From a bacterium (GTDB taxonomy: Bacteria > Cyanobacteriota > Vampirovibrionia > Obscuribacterales > Obscuribacteraceae): 64,000 bases of DNA. Below are positions 44,078 to 51,549 of the stretch, piece after piece. A program made the translations under genes and the position numbers. The notes under the pieces were generated by a model. It was not told the DNA's origin and did no database searches. It saw only the letters and a program-made list of their open reading frames with translations. Each line of letters begins with the position of its first letter. Position 1 is the stretch's first letter. The stretch lies in NCBI GenBank assembly GCA_018062085.1, contig JAGOSY010000004.1, forward strand, positions 248,001 through 312,000, read 5' to 3'.

Positions 44078-44653
44078 CTAAGCACAAGCTAGTTCAGAGG
44101 AGCGCGAAGAACTAGAAGAGTAACTTGCATAACTCGCTGCCTGACTGGCAAACTGCTTTCTTTGTAGCCTGTAAGCACGTTGATAGAGCAGCTGTGCATC
44201 TTTATGCGAACCAAGATCGCTGTATAAGTCCGCTAACTGCTGGGCAACAAAACCCACAGCAGGATGATCAAAGCCAAGGGTCTGTTCGCTTAGCTGCAAA
44301 ACGTGATTAGTCGTGTATGCAGCAGCTCCGAGTTTAGACTGAGCATAGTAAATTTTGGAAAGCTTTAGCATTGCTCTCAGCACATCAGCCTTTGTGAAAG
44401 ACTCGCAGTTCTGCTTTATTCGCAGCGAACGCAAACTGGCTTCTTCAGCCTGCTCATATCGATTGAGTTTTTGAAAAGTATCGGCCAGCAGGTCTAAAGT
44501 AGTAGCAAAACATTGCTCGGCATTTTCACAACAATGTGCCTCTAAAAGAGCAGTCTGAAAAAGAACCGCAGCATCTTCTAGTCGATTTTCTTGTTGAGCA
44601 ATTTCACCGGCCTCAATAAAAGATTGCCAAGCATTTTTCAAAAGTTGCGACAT
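44078..44653 (-). CDS. Cytoplasmic TPR protein, paralog of the gene at 40149-40781
   Basis: 191 aa, no signal peptide. It shares LLKNAWQSFIEAGE, NRLEDAAVLFQTALLEAH, VLRAMLKLSKIYYAQSKLGAAA and LGFDHPAVGFVAQQLADLYSDLGSH with the other copy. Its C-terminus ends in a Ser/Ala-rich tail. It lies convergent to the TadG gene (31 nt between stops). Confidence 0.88.
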   Translation of the reverse strand: MSQLLKNAWQSFIEAGEIAQQENRLEDAAVLFQTALLEAHCCENAEQCFATTLDLLADTFQKLNRYEQAEEASLRSLRIKQNCESFTKADVLRAMLKLSKIYYAQSKLGAAAYTTNHVLQLSEQTLGFDHPAVGFVAQQLADLYSDLGSHKDAQLLYQRAYRLQRKQFASQAASYASYSSSSSRSSELACA

Positions 44654-44820
44654 GAATCCTCCCCATATTGGAGTTGGCTAGAAAGAAAGGCTAGAAAAAT
44701 AGTAAAAAGTAGAAGGATGCCTATTCACAAAGGTGAGATTTCATTGTGCCTCTGCAAGTGTGGCGAATTAGTGGCAATTTCATCAAATTATTAAAATCCC
44801 CATAGTAGATTTTCACAGAT

Positions 44821-44864
44821 TCCAAAACTGTCAGATTTTCTTCAAAAAATCTGACAGTTTTAGA
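44821..44864. repeat. Interspersed palindromic repeat, copy 2
   Basis: 44 nt: arms TCCAAAACTGTCAGATTTT and its near-complement ending CTGACAGTTTTAGA, with a short loop CTTCA. Same family as 19220-19261 and 47065-47107. It lies 40 nt from the terminator of the methyltransferase gene. Confidence 0.8.
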
Positions 44865-44903
44865 AACAGAAACGAGACCAATACTGACTCTAGGACGCAA
44901 AGG

Positions 44904-44935
44904 AAAAGACCGCCCAGATTGCTCTACGGCGGTCT
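44904..44935 (-). terminator. Rho-independent terminator of the methyltransferase gene
   Basis: On the minus strand AGACCGCC and GGCGGTCT form an 8-bp, GC-rich stem around a 12-nt loop, directly followed by TTTTCCTTT. It lies 28 nt after the stop at 44963. A copy with one base different is at 46647-46678, upstream of the same gene. Confidence 0.8.
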
Positions 44936-44962
44936 GGGTAGCGCTATTGCTTGTTTTCGTAG

Positions 44963-46579
44963 CTAACTGCCTTTCAATAAATTGATGCTAACTGTGGCCA
45001 AGTCTGATTGGGGAAACTTGCAAAAATGCGCCGGGTCGGGGTGGAGGCCTGCCTCGGCAGCGATTTGGTTATAAACGTCCACTTCCACGATGTACTGATC
45101 CGAGTACCCGTGGGTAGCATCGTACGCAGTGGCTGATGTCAGGCCGATATTTGCAGCAGCAAGCTGCGGTGAGATGGTGTGCAGTTCAATGACCAAAAGT
45201 CCAAAGCGGCGCACGTATGGCTGCCAACGGCGGAAGTGTTCCAACAGGCCGGCCTCTACATCGTTGTTATTCAATCGTTTGCCCCGAAAGCAGAAAGCTC
45301 CGGTAGACTGACTGATACTTGCCAGTGGCTGAGCCGGTGGCTCCCATGGTCGGTTGTGGTCAAGGAAGGTGCGCACGTTGAGAAGGTCTTCCAGCGCTAT
45401 GCCGTAGTTGTCGCTGAGGTCACGGGCCAGGAGATCGGGTCTCCCGATGTCGCCCCAAGTGACTTTAGCCCAGATGTCGGCCTTGGAAAGGTTGGCACGA
45501 GTGACGCGAAGGGCGACTTCATTGTAGTCGGCACCAACCAATAACAAAGGGTAATCTTCCAGCATCGTGCCGCGCAGAGTGCGCTGGGAGATTACCTCGA
45601 AAATGTGCTGCAAAAATGCGCCATTGCCACAGCCCATGTCAACTATGCCTTTTGGCTGCTCGTCGAGAGGACCGTTGAATAGCTCAATAATGATCTCATC
45701 TATCTTTTTGAAATAACTCATGTGCGCTCCGCCACTTCCCCACACGTTCATTTCGCGGTCTACGTGCAGCTCGGGCAGTTCGGGCTTGGCGTTCGTCAAA
45801 ATTTCGGCATTGCCAAATATGAGTTCTTCGAGATTTCGGAAAGTAGGAATATAGGAAACTGTTACTCCGTAGGCACTGGCCCTACGGGCAAAAAACAAGC
45901 CCTTTTCGGTAAATCGATATGTCTGTGCTTTCTTTTCGAACCAACCAAGATATGCAAAAAAATCGAGGATTTTGCCGAAGCTCTCTGTGTCTTCGTGAAA
46001 CTCGTCCGCCTTGAACGATGCCTCCATAAAGTACTTATGAAACATTCCGCCCATGCCGAGTGAGACAATAGTAGGACCAATAGCAATGCCTTCAATGTGC
46101 GTCAACACTTGTTCTTGGACGCACTTTGTGTCGGGGTCGCTGGAAAATTCGATGCCATAGTTCTCGCGGTATTTTTTGAAAATACCCTCCAACAAGCTAA
46201 AGGGAGCTCTTTCGAATTTGCGTCTGTGAAATTGACCGGAAAGGCGAAGCAGCGTCACTACATCTTTGTAGAGCCGACAATGTTCGAAGGCCACAGCACT
46301 CTTTGCATTGAGACTGTATTTGACTTTGTTGTTGACATTATCTACTTCGACATCGAGCCACCCCTGAGAAGATAGGATGCGCAAAGCAACGTTGAGATAT
46401 CCCTCATTGGCTTGGAATTTGGCGGCCAATTCTGTGACATCTGCCGTTTTGTGATCGAGCAGGTGTTGTAAAACGCCCTTCTCAAGCAGTGTATAGGCAG
46501 TTGGTGCCGTTGCGATTCCGTCCAAATGGCGGAATATCGTAGCGCGCAGGGCAGCTTTGTCTTGTTTGGTCAACGACAT
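44963..46579 (-). CDS. SAM-dependent methyltransferase with duplicated winged-helix module
   Basis: 538 aa, probably cytoplasmic, O- or C-methyltransferase-like. Two related N-terminal modules appear: about residues 18-110 (HLDGIATAPTAYTLLEKG, then a winged-helix pattern LNVALRILSSQGWLD) and about 155-245 (HIEGIAIGPTIVSLGMGGMF, then ILDFFAYLGWFE). The pair looks like an internal duplication of the dimerisation/winged-helix domain of small-molecule methyltransferases. The Rossmann domain follows with SAM motif I VDMGCGNGAFLQH near 318, the acidic residue of motif II in LLVGADYNEVAL near 352, and WGDIGRP. A C-terminal part has HTISPQLA and SDQYIVEVDVY. Substrate unknown. Local GC in 45361-45420 is about 57% by hand count, above neighbours, which hints at acquisition. 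Confidence 0.85.
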   Translation of the reverse strand: MSLTKQDKAALRATIFRHLDGIATAPTAYTLLEKGVLQHLLDHKTADVTELAAKFQANEGYLNVALRILSSQGWLDVEVDNVNNKVKYSLNAKSAVAFEHCRLYKDVVTLLRLSGQFHRRKFERAPFSLLEGIFKKYRENYGIEFSSDPDTKCVQEQVLTHIEGIAIGPTIVSLGMGGMFHKYFMEASFKADEFHEDTESFGKILDFFAYLGWFEKKAQTYRFTEKGLFFARRASAYGVTVSYIPTFRNLEELIFGNAEILTNAKPELPELHVDREMNVWGSGGAHMSYFKKIDEIIIELFNGPLDEQPKGIVDMGCGNGAFLQHIFEVISQRTLRGTMLEDYPLLLVGADYNEVALRVTRANLSKADIWAKVTWGDIGRPDLLARDLSDNYGIALEDLLNVRTFLDHNRPWEPPAQPLASISQSTGAFCFRGKRLNNNDVEAGLLEHFRRWQPYVRRFGLLVIELHTISPQLAAANIGLTSATAYDATHGYSDQYIVEVDVYNQIAAEAGLHPDPAHFCKFPQSDLATVSINLLKGS

Positions 46580-46646
46580 AATGATAGGAGCCCATATTGC
46601 CGGAAGAATTTGGCTAATCTTATCAAACAGTGAGGATGGTCAAACA

Positions 46647-46678
46647 AAAAGACCGCCCAGATTGCTCTGCGGCGGTCT
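46647..46678 (-). terminator. Second copy of the terminator hairpin, upstream of the methyltransferase gene
   Basis: Identical to 44904-44935 except one loop-side base. On the minus strand the stem is followed by TTTTTGTTTG, a better T-run than the downstream copy. It lies 68 nt before the ATG at 46579, so it could end an upstream transcript or act as a leader attenuator for the methyltransferase. Only a candidate 35-aa ORF lies further upstream on that strand. Confidence 0.7.
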
Positions 46679-46700
46679 AATTACTATCGTCTGACTGCCT

Positions 46701-46753
46701 ATTGCGTAGGCTCGATATTTCTTGCTGCTTCAAGTCATTCCACAGCTAGCGGG
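46701..46753. repeat. 53-bp dispersed direct repeat, copy 2
   Basis: Matches 42421-42473 at 52 of 53 positions, in the same orientation. It lies 22 nt beyond the terminator hairpin copy at 46647-46678. Together the two copies bracket about 4.2 kb containing the TadE/TadG, TPR and methyltransferase genes. Confidence 0.85.
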
Positions 46754-47064
46754 TTATCACTACAGTTTCCGGTCTGCGCAGACCTGACGTTTCCACTTAA
46801 CCCCTCGGCTCAAAGTACCCAACTTATTTATTGGTGGGTGCTCACCGCTTATGTAATTAGTATATCCGAGCAGAAATCTATTGGAAGTCCCCCGCTGAAA
46901 ATACTTTGCATATCCACTGACAATTCGAAAGGCTGCTCTTAGCCTCACTATCGATATCTCATCTAATAGCCAAGCGCGTGAACTACAGCACCACCATCAG
47001 CATATTCATTTGTATATCGAGTTATGCACAGGCATGCGAACTGACCTGTATTGCCTTTTGCTTT
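46754..47064. other. Intergenic region, no convincing gene; contains a perfect 14-bp palindrome
   Basis: About 310 nt. GGTCTGCGCAGACC at 46771-46784 is a perfect palindrome and could be an operator or a small stem. A 62-codon open frame on the minus strand (46760-46948) has no ribosome-binding site or protein-like composition and is not called. No tRNA was recognised. Confidence 0.5.
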
Positions 47065-47107
47065 TCCAAAGCTGTCATATTTTCTTCAAAAAATCTGACA
47101 GCTTTTA
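47065..47107. repeat. Interspersed palindromic repeat, copy 3
   Basis: Arms CCAAAGCTGTCA and TGACAGCTTT with an AT-rich inner stem and loop, 43 nt in all. Relative to copy 1, an A-to-G change in the left arm is matched by a complementary change in the right arm, which suggests the stem is maintained. It lies 26 nt downstream of the 35-aa candidate gene. Confidence 0.8.
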
Positions 47108-47133
47108 AATCCAAATTGAAGTGACTAGCCCTG

Positions 47134-47241
47134 CTAAGCCCCAGGCACGTTGAGCATGCCGGTGGTCAAACATTGGAAGCCTAACCAAGAGGCGGCCAGC
47201 AAGCACCAGAAACAGGCAAAGACGCGGTTCATGCGTTTCAT
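47134..47241 (-). CDS. Candidate 35-aa hydrophobic small protein
   Basis: Minus-strand ATG at 47241, TAG at 47134-47136. GAGGGGG lies 5 nt before the ATG, a strong ribosome-binding site. Product: a basic start (MKRMNRV) followed by a hydrophobic, Cys/Trp-rich segment (FACFWCLLAASWLGFQCL) and a short TTGMLNVPGA tail. This is the shape of a single-pass membrane mini-protein or a short signal-anchored peptide. A palindrome ATCTAATAATAGAT lies at 47254-47267, just upstream of the ribosome-binding site. Longer frames here lack such a start. Real expression is not shown by sequence alone. Confidence 0.45.
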   Translation of the reverse strand: MKRMNRVFACFWCLLAASWLGFQCLTTGMLNVPGA

Positions 47242-47304
47242 AAGGCCCCCTCAATCTAATAATAGATAGACTTAGCTTACCATTCACTTGGAAACAGTGC
47301 TCAG

Positions 47305-47364
47305 AGAATCAACATTGGAATCAACATTGGAATCAATTCTGGAATCAATTCTGGAATCAGTTCA
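47305..47364. repeat. Five 12-bp tandem units upstream of ubiD
   Basis: Units read AGAATCAACATT, GGAATCAACATT, GGAATCAATTCT, GGAATCAATTCT and GGAATCAGTTCA. Two pairs are exact or nearly so. The array ends 74 nt before the ubiD ATG, in the region where a promoter is expected. Confidence 0.9.
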
Positions 47365-47438
47365 TATAAAGGAAAAACCTGGGGTGATATTGTCTCCACC
47401 CTCTAGAATTAAATCTGTTAGTGGCGGAAGGCACCCAA

Positions 47439-49022
47439 ATGGCTTATAACGACCTGCGCGAATTCATTGAAGCTCTCGACAAAGCTGGGGAGTTAATGCG
47501 CATCACCGCGCCAGTCTCAGCAGATCTAGAAATTGCTGAAATTACCGACCGGGTGAGCAAGCTGCCAGGCTCTGAGAATAAAGCCCTTTTGTTTGAGAAT
47601 GTTATCGGCTATGACATGCCGGTTCTAATCAATGCCCAAGGCTCTATGAAGCGCATGTGCTTATCGCTTGAAGTCGAAGACCTCAACACCATTGCCGACC
47701 GCATAAGAGTCTTCATTAAACCCAAAGTACCTGAAAGCTTTATGGCTAAACTGGCCTTCCTGCCAACCATTATGGAAGTCGGTAAATTCCCGCCCAAAAT
47801 TGTGACTGGGCCGGCTCCCTGTCAGGAAGTTGTGATTACCAATCCTGCCGACCCGATGCTCGACAAACTACCAATCATCACCTGCTGGCCCGAAGACGGT
47901 GGTCCTTTCATTACCATGGGCGCCATCATCACCAAAGACCCGCACAACGGCAACCGCAACGTCGGCATGTATCGCGTGCAAAAGTTCGACAACAATACAA
48001 CCGGCATGCACTGGCATAAACACCATGATGGTGCCAAGAACTTCGAAAATTCCCGCCGTGACTCTATGAGTTCTGCCAATCCAGACCACCCAGATTCGCC
48101 AGCAAACCAGCCCACAGAGCCACCAAACTATGGAACATTCTTCGATAAAGCCGAGTACGAGAAGCCAGGCAATCGTCTAGAAGTGGCTGTGGTACTCGGC
48201 GCCGACCCGTCAATTACTTACGCTGCCACAGCACCACTTCCGCCTGAAATTGATGAAATGATCTTTGCCGGATTCTTGCGTCAAAGCCCTGTGCGACTAG
48301 TTAAATGCAAGACCATTGACCTTGAAGTTCCAGCCAGCGCGGAAATCATTATTGAAGGCTATGTCGACCAAAAAGAGCTACGGCGCGAGGGACCGTTCGG
48401 CGACCACACCGGTTTCTATAGTTTGGCTGGGCTATTTCCAGTCTTCCATGTAACCGCCGTTACCCACAGAAAAAATCCAATTTATCAGACCACTATTGTG
48501 GGTAAACCGCCGCAAGAAGATTGCTTCTTAGGTAAGGCCACAGAGCGCATCTTCATGCCCATGGTACAGATGCTGGTGCCAGAAATAACAGACATGAATC
48601 TGCCTTGGGAAGGTGTCTTTCACAACTGTGTAATCGTCTCAATTGACAAGCGTTTTCCTGGCCACGCCCGCAAAGTAATGAGTGCCATTTGGGGTTTGGG
48701 GCAAATGATGTTCACCAAATTTGCCATCATCGTCGACAAAGACGTCAATGTGCACGACCTGTCAGAAGTAGCTCTTCATGTCTTTGGTAACACCGACCCT
48801 AAGCGCGACATGATGTTTGTCGAAGGCCCCGTGGATATTCTCGACCATGCCTCTCCTCTCATGGGTTACGGTTCTAAGGTTGGAATCGATGCCACCCGCA
48901 AGTGGAAATCAGAAGGTTTTGAGAGAGAATGGCCCACTCCGATAATTATGTCTGAACCAGTCAAAACACAGGTCAGTGGCCGCTGGGCAGAGTATGGATT
49001 TAGCACAAAAGCAAAAAAGTAA
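47439..49022 (+). CDS. ubiD: UbiD-family prenylated-FMN decarboxylase
   Basis: 527 aa from the ATG at 47439, which has GGAAGG 7 nt upstream; a GTG at 47421 is an alternative. UbiD enzymes decarboxylate aromatic or alpha,beta-unsaturated acids using prenylated FMN made by UbiX; classical UbiD acts in ubiquinone synthesis. Seen here: YNDLREFIEALDKAGEL start, NVGMYRVQKFDNNTTGMHWH (prFMN and metal binding), VVLGADPSITYAATAPLP, and REGPFGDHTGFYS with the conserved Arg-Glu-Glu-type catalytic network. An Asn/Ser/Pro-rich insert near residues 205-230 is unusual. ubiX is not in the window, so whether it serves quinone or menaquinone (futalosine-type) metabolism is open. Confidence 0.95.
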   Translation: MAYNDLREFIEALDKAGELMRITAPVSADLEIAEITDRVSKLPGSENKALLFENVIGYDMPVLINAQGSMKRMCLSLEVEDLNTIADRIRVFIKPKVPESFMAKLAFLPTIMEVGKFPPKIVTGPAPCQEVVITNPADPMLDKLPIITCWPEDGGPFITMGAIITKDPHNGNRNVGMYRVQKFDNNTTGMHWHKHHDGAKNFENSRRDSMSSANPDHPDSPANQPTEPPNYGTFFDKAEYEKPGNRLEVAVVLGADPSITYAATAPLPPEIDEMIFAGFLRQSPVRLVKCKTIDLEVPASAEIIIEGYVDQKELRREGPFGDHTGFYSLAGLFPVFHVTAVTHRKNPIYQTTIVGKPPQEDCFLGKATERIFMPMVQMLVPEITDMNLPWEGVFHNCVIVSIDKRFPGHARKVMSAIWGLGQMMFTKFAIIVDKDVNVHDLSEVALHVFGNTDPKRDMMFVEGPVDILDHASPLMGYGSKVGIDATRKWKSEGFEREWPTPIIMSEPVKTQVSGRWAEYGFSTKAKK

Positions 49023-49161
49023 GTTGTCAAGCGGAAACGTTTAATCTTCAGGCGATGAAAACTTGAGTTGGTGGGCATAAAAGAAATACGAACATAGTGA
49101 CGCTGCCCAAAAAGCTAAGCGTAGAACGGTTCGGTCTTACCTTATAACTCAGGTGTTCTCT

Positions 49162-50376
49162 ATGAGCCAGTTGAAGCGCATAGCTACTTTTGTCGTGCTT
49201 GCTTGTTTGACCTTCACATCGGTCTACCAGCAGCCAGCCGCCGGTCATCGTGTCGCTCCAGCTGACACTTACCACCGCGCTTGGCAGTTAGTGCACGACA
49301 ACTACTATGACGGCAACTTCAACGGCAAAAACTGGAACGAATTCGAACACAAGTTCGACAATCAAATCAAGACTCCAGCTGACGCTCAGAAATACATCAA
49401 AGTAATGCTTGAGTCGCTCAACGATCCTTACACTCGCTACCTAGATCCCCGTGCCTTCCAAGACGAAAACGACGCCATTGACGCTCGCATTGTTGGCATC
49501 GGTATCAATCTACAGCAGAGCAAAGACCTACAAAAACTTATTGTCACCCGCACCATCGAAGGCGGACCGGCCGAAACTGCTGGTGTTAGAACCAGAGATG
49601 AAATCGTCGGAATTGACGGCACCTCAGCTATCGGTATGACTCCTGAGCAAGCTGCAGATAAAATTCGCGGCAAAGCTGGCAGCCCAGTGCAGCTCAGCCT
49701 CAAGTCTGAAGGTAATGGCCCAGTACATGCAGTCAACATCACCCGTCAAGAAATTGTTATCCACGCTGTCAGCGCCAAAATGCTCAAAGACAACAACATC
49801 GGCCTAATCAATCTTTCAACCTTTATCTCCAACGATGCTTCCCGTGAATTCAAGGCTGCCCTGAGCAAACTCTCCCGCGCTGATGGTCTGATCATCGACC
49901 TCCGCGACAACCCAGGAGGATTACTCTCTAACGCTCTAGAAATCTCAGACATGTTGCTTGAAGGTGGCGCCATCGTCAGCACCGTTAGCCGTCATGGCCG
50001 TCACACTGATATTGCCTCTGGCGAACCTGCTACTCATCAACCAATCGTTCTTCTAGTTGATGAAGAGTCAGCCAGCGCCTCCGAAATTCTCGCTAGTGCC
50101 CTCAAAGACAATGGTCGCGCTGTTGTGGTCGGTAACAAAACCTACGGCAAAGGCCTGGTTCAAGAAATCAACAGACTACCTGGAGGAGCTGCTATTCACA
50201 TCACTGTCAGCCGTTACCTCACAGCTGCTGGCACTGATATCAACAAAGTCGGCGTCATTCCAGACATCACCGAAACTGACAAAGACAAACAAATGAAAGT
50301 TGCCCTCTCGTGTTTGAGAGAAAAAATTGCCAGCCTTAAGCCAGTACGCACAAGCAATTTGTCTATCAGCAGATAA
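49162..50376 (+). CDS. C-terminal processing serine protease (S41, CtpA-like)
   Basis: 404 aa from the ATG at 49162 (AGGTG about 7 nt upstream; a GTG at 49153 is possible). A signal peptide lies at residues 1-27 (IATFVVLACLTFTSVYQQPAAG). Then an N-terminal helical cap (WQLVHDNYYDGNFNGKNWNEF), PDZ at about 105-190 (VTRTIEGGPAETAGVRTRDE), and the protease core: GLIIDLRDNPGGLL, the serine in DEESASASEILASAL near 300 and the lysine in NKTYGKGLVQ near 325. This is the Ser/Lys dyad of tail-specific proteases. Targets are envelope proteins trimmed at the C-terminus. Two Gln-rich secreted proteins follow directly and are candidate substrates by position. Confidence 0.95.
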   Translation: MSQLKRIATFVVLACLTFTSVYQQPAAGHRVAPADTYHRAWQLVHDNYYDGNFNGKNWNEFEHKFDNQIKTPADAQKYIKVMLESLNDPYTRYLDPRAFQDENDAIDARIVGIGINLQQSKDLQKLIVTRTIEGGPAETAGVRTRDEIVGIDGTSAIGMTPEQAADKIRGKAGSPVQLSLKSEGNGPVHAVNITRQEIVIHAVSAKMLKDNNIGLINLSTFISNDASREFKAALSKLSRADGLIIDLRDNPGGLLSNALEISDMLLEGGAIVSTVSRHGRHTDIASGEPATHQPIVLLVDEESASASEILASALKDNGRAVVVGNKTYGKGLVQEINRLPGGAAIHITVSRYLTAAGTDINKVGVIPDITETDKDKQMKVALSCLREKIASLKPVRTSNLSISR

Positions 50377-50406
50377 TAATAAAAAGAGGTGCTTAGTGAG
50401 GCCTTC

Positions 50407-51513
50407 ATGCTAAACCTCAAACGATTCACTTGCTTGGCGCTCGTCTCAATGACGGGCGCTTCGCTGCATATTCTCGACGGTTCGCCAGCCTGGGCCGGGG
50501 ATCAACTAAATGCACCACCTGGAAGTTTCGTGCAGAGTACCAATGCCAACCCAAATCTGAATCTAAATCCAAGTCTGAATCTGAATCAAACTCAGCCTCA
50601 GGCTCCGAATCGGATTCAGAATCAAGGCCAGTACCAGCCGCCGCAGCAAGGTTTCCAGCCGGCCCCACAGTATCAGCCCAATTCACAATTTCAGCCTAGT
50701 CAACAGTTTCAAGCTAGTCAGCAATACCCACCCAACCAAAGCTTCCAGCAGAATCAGGGATTTCAGCCGAACCAGCAGTATCAGCCACCGCAACAACTGC
50801 AACAAGCTCAAAATTTTCAGCCCCCGCAACAAAGTTTCCAGCAGCCACCAATGCAGCAGAGTTTTCAGCAGCCCCAGCAGCAAAACTTCCAACAGCCACC
50901 AATGCAGCAGAGTTTTCAGCAACCCCAGCAGCAAAACTTCCAGCAGCCACCAATGCAGCAGAGTTTTCAGCAACCCCAGCAGCAAAACTTCCAACAGCCA
51001 CCAATACAGCAGAGTTTTCAGCAGCCCCAACAGGGCATGAGCGCAGCGCCGGTGCAAGGAGCTGTGCAAGAAAACCAACTAGAACAAGAACTAAGTCAAA
51101 CTCCTATTGCAAGCGATCCCAATTGGCCCACTGACTTCTCCAATACTCCGAAGAATGGCGCGGCCACTCAAGATGCAGGCGGGCAACAAACAGCGCAAAC
51201 TGGGGCTCCCAGCCCTGTCGCAGCCGTCGGCTCAGCACTTGTAAAAACACTAGGAGCGGTAATGACAGCGCGCTCCGCCAATAACATGTACGGTTCTGGA
51301 TATGGCTATAATCCAATGATGGGCGGCGGCGGATTTGGCAGCACCATTGGTCGCATGTTGGGCGGAAACAGCTACAATCCGATGATGGGCGGCATGGGTG
51401 GCATGGGCGGCTACGGAGGAATGGGAGGAATGGGCGGTTATGGCTCACCCTACGGTTACAACAATAGTGGTGGCATGTTCGGCTCACTGATGAAGAATAT
51501 GATCAACCACTAG
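50407..51513 (+). CDS. Secreted Gln/Pro-rich repeat protein with Gly/Met C-terminus
   Basis: 368 aa from the ATG at 50407 (GAGG 5 nt upstream); a GTG at 50389 is less likely. A signal peptide spans residues 1-30 (LALVSMTGASLHILDGSPAWA, cleavage before GDQ). After a short Asn/Leu/Pro stretch comes a long Gln/Pro/Phe-rich region including four 17-residue units (QNFQQPPMQQSFQQPQQ), then a more ordinary segment (about 215-300), and a Gly/Met/Tyr-rich end (YNPMMGGGGFG, MGGMGGYGGMGG). Looks like an extended, aggregation-prone surface protein. It follows the CtpA gene by 30 nt. No family recognised. Confidence 0.85.
   Translation: MLNLKRFTCLALVSMTGASLHILDGSPAWAGDQLNAPPGSFVQSTNANPNLNLNPSLNLNQTQPQAPNRIQNQGQYQPPQQGFQPAPQYQPNSQFQPSQQFQASQQYPPNQSFQQNQGFQPNQQYQPPQQLQQAQNFQPPQQSFQQPPMQQSFQQPQQQNFQQPPMQQSFQQPQQQNFQQPPMQQSFQQPQQQNFQQPPIQQSFQQPQQGMSAAPVQGAVQENQLEQELSQTPIASDPNWPTDFSNTPKNGAATQDAGGQQTAQTGAPSPVAAVGSALVKTLGAVMTARSANNMYGSGYGYNPMMGGGGFGSTIGRMLGGNSYNPMMGGMGGMGGYGGMGGMGGYGSPYGYNNSGGMFGSLMKNMINH
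50830..51033 (+). repeat. Four 51-bp tandem units in the Gln/Pro-rich gene
   Basis: Units at 50830-50880, 50881-50931, 50932-50982 and 50983-51033, each encoding 17 residues of Q[NS]FQQPP[MI]QQSFQQPQQ. Neighbouring units differ at one to a few bases, so the array is young. The number of units probably varies between strains. Confidence 0.95.
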
Positions 51514-51549
51514 CTAGAGAACAAACCAGAAAGAAATAGGAGTATTGAG

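Noticed and set aside
46760..46948. 62-codon open frame on the minus strand
   Set aside because: No ribosome-binding site, basic random-looking composition, and it spans the 14-bp palindrome; probably chance.
47105..47287. 60-codon open frame overlapping the 35-aa candidate
   Set aside because: Its start lacks a ribosome-binding site and its composition is Arg/Leu-rich as expected for an out-of-frame shadow; the 35-aa frame has the better start.
46580..47420. Possible tRNA or known structured RNA in the repeat-rich gap
   Set aside because: No cloverleaf, T-loop consensus or CCA end was seen. The hairpins present are explained as repeats or terminators.
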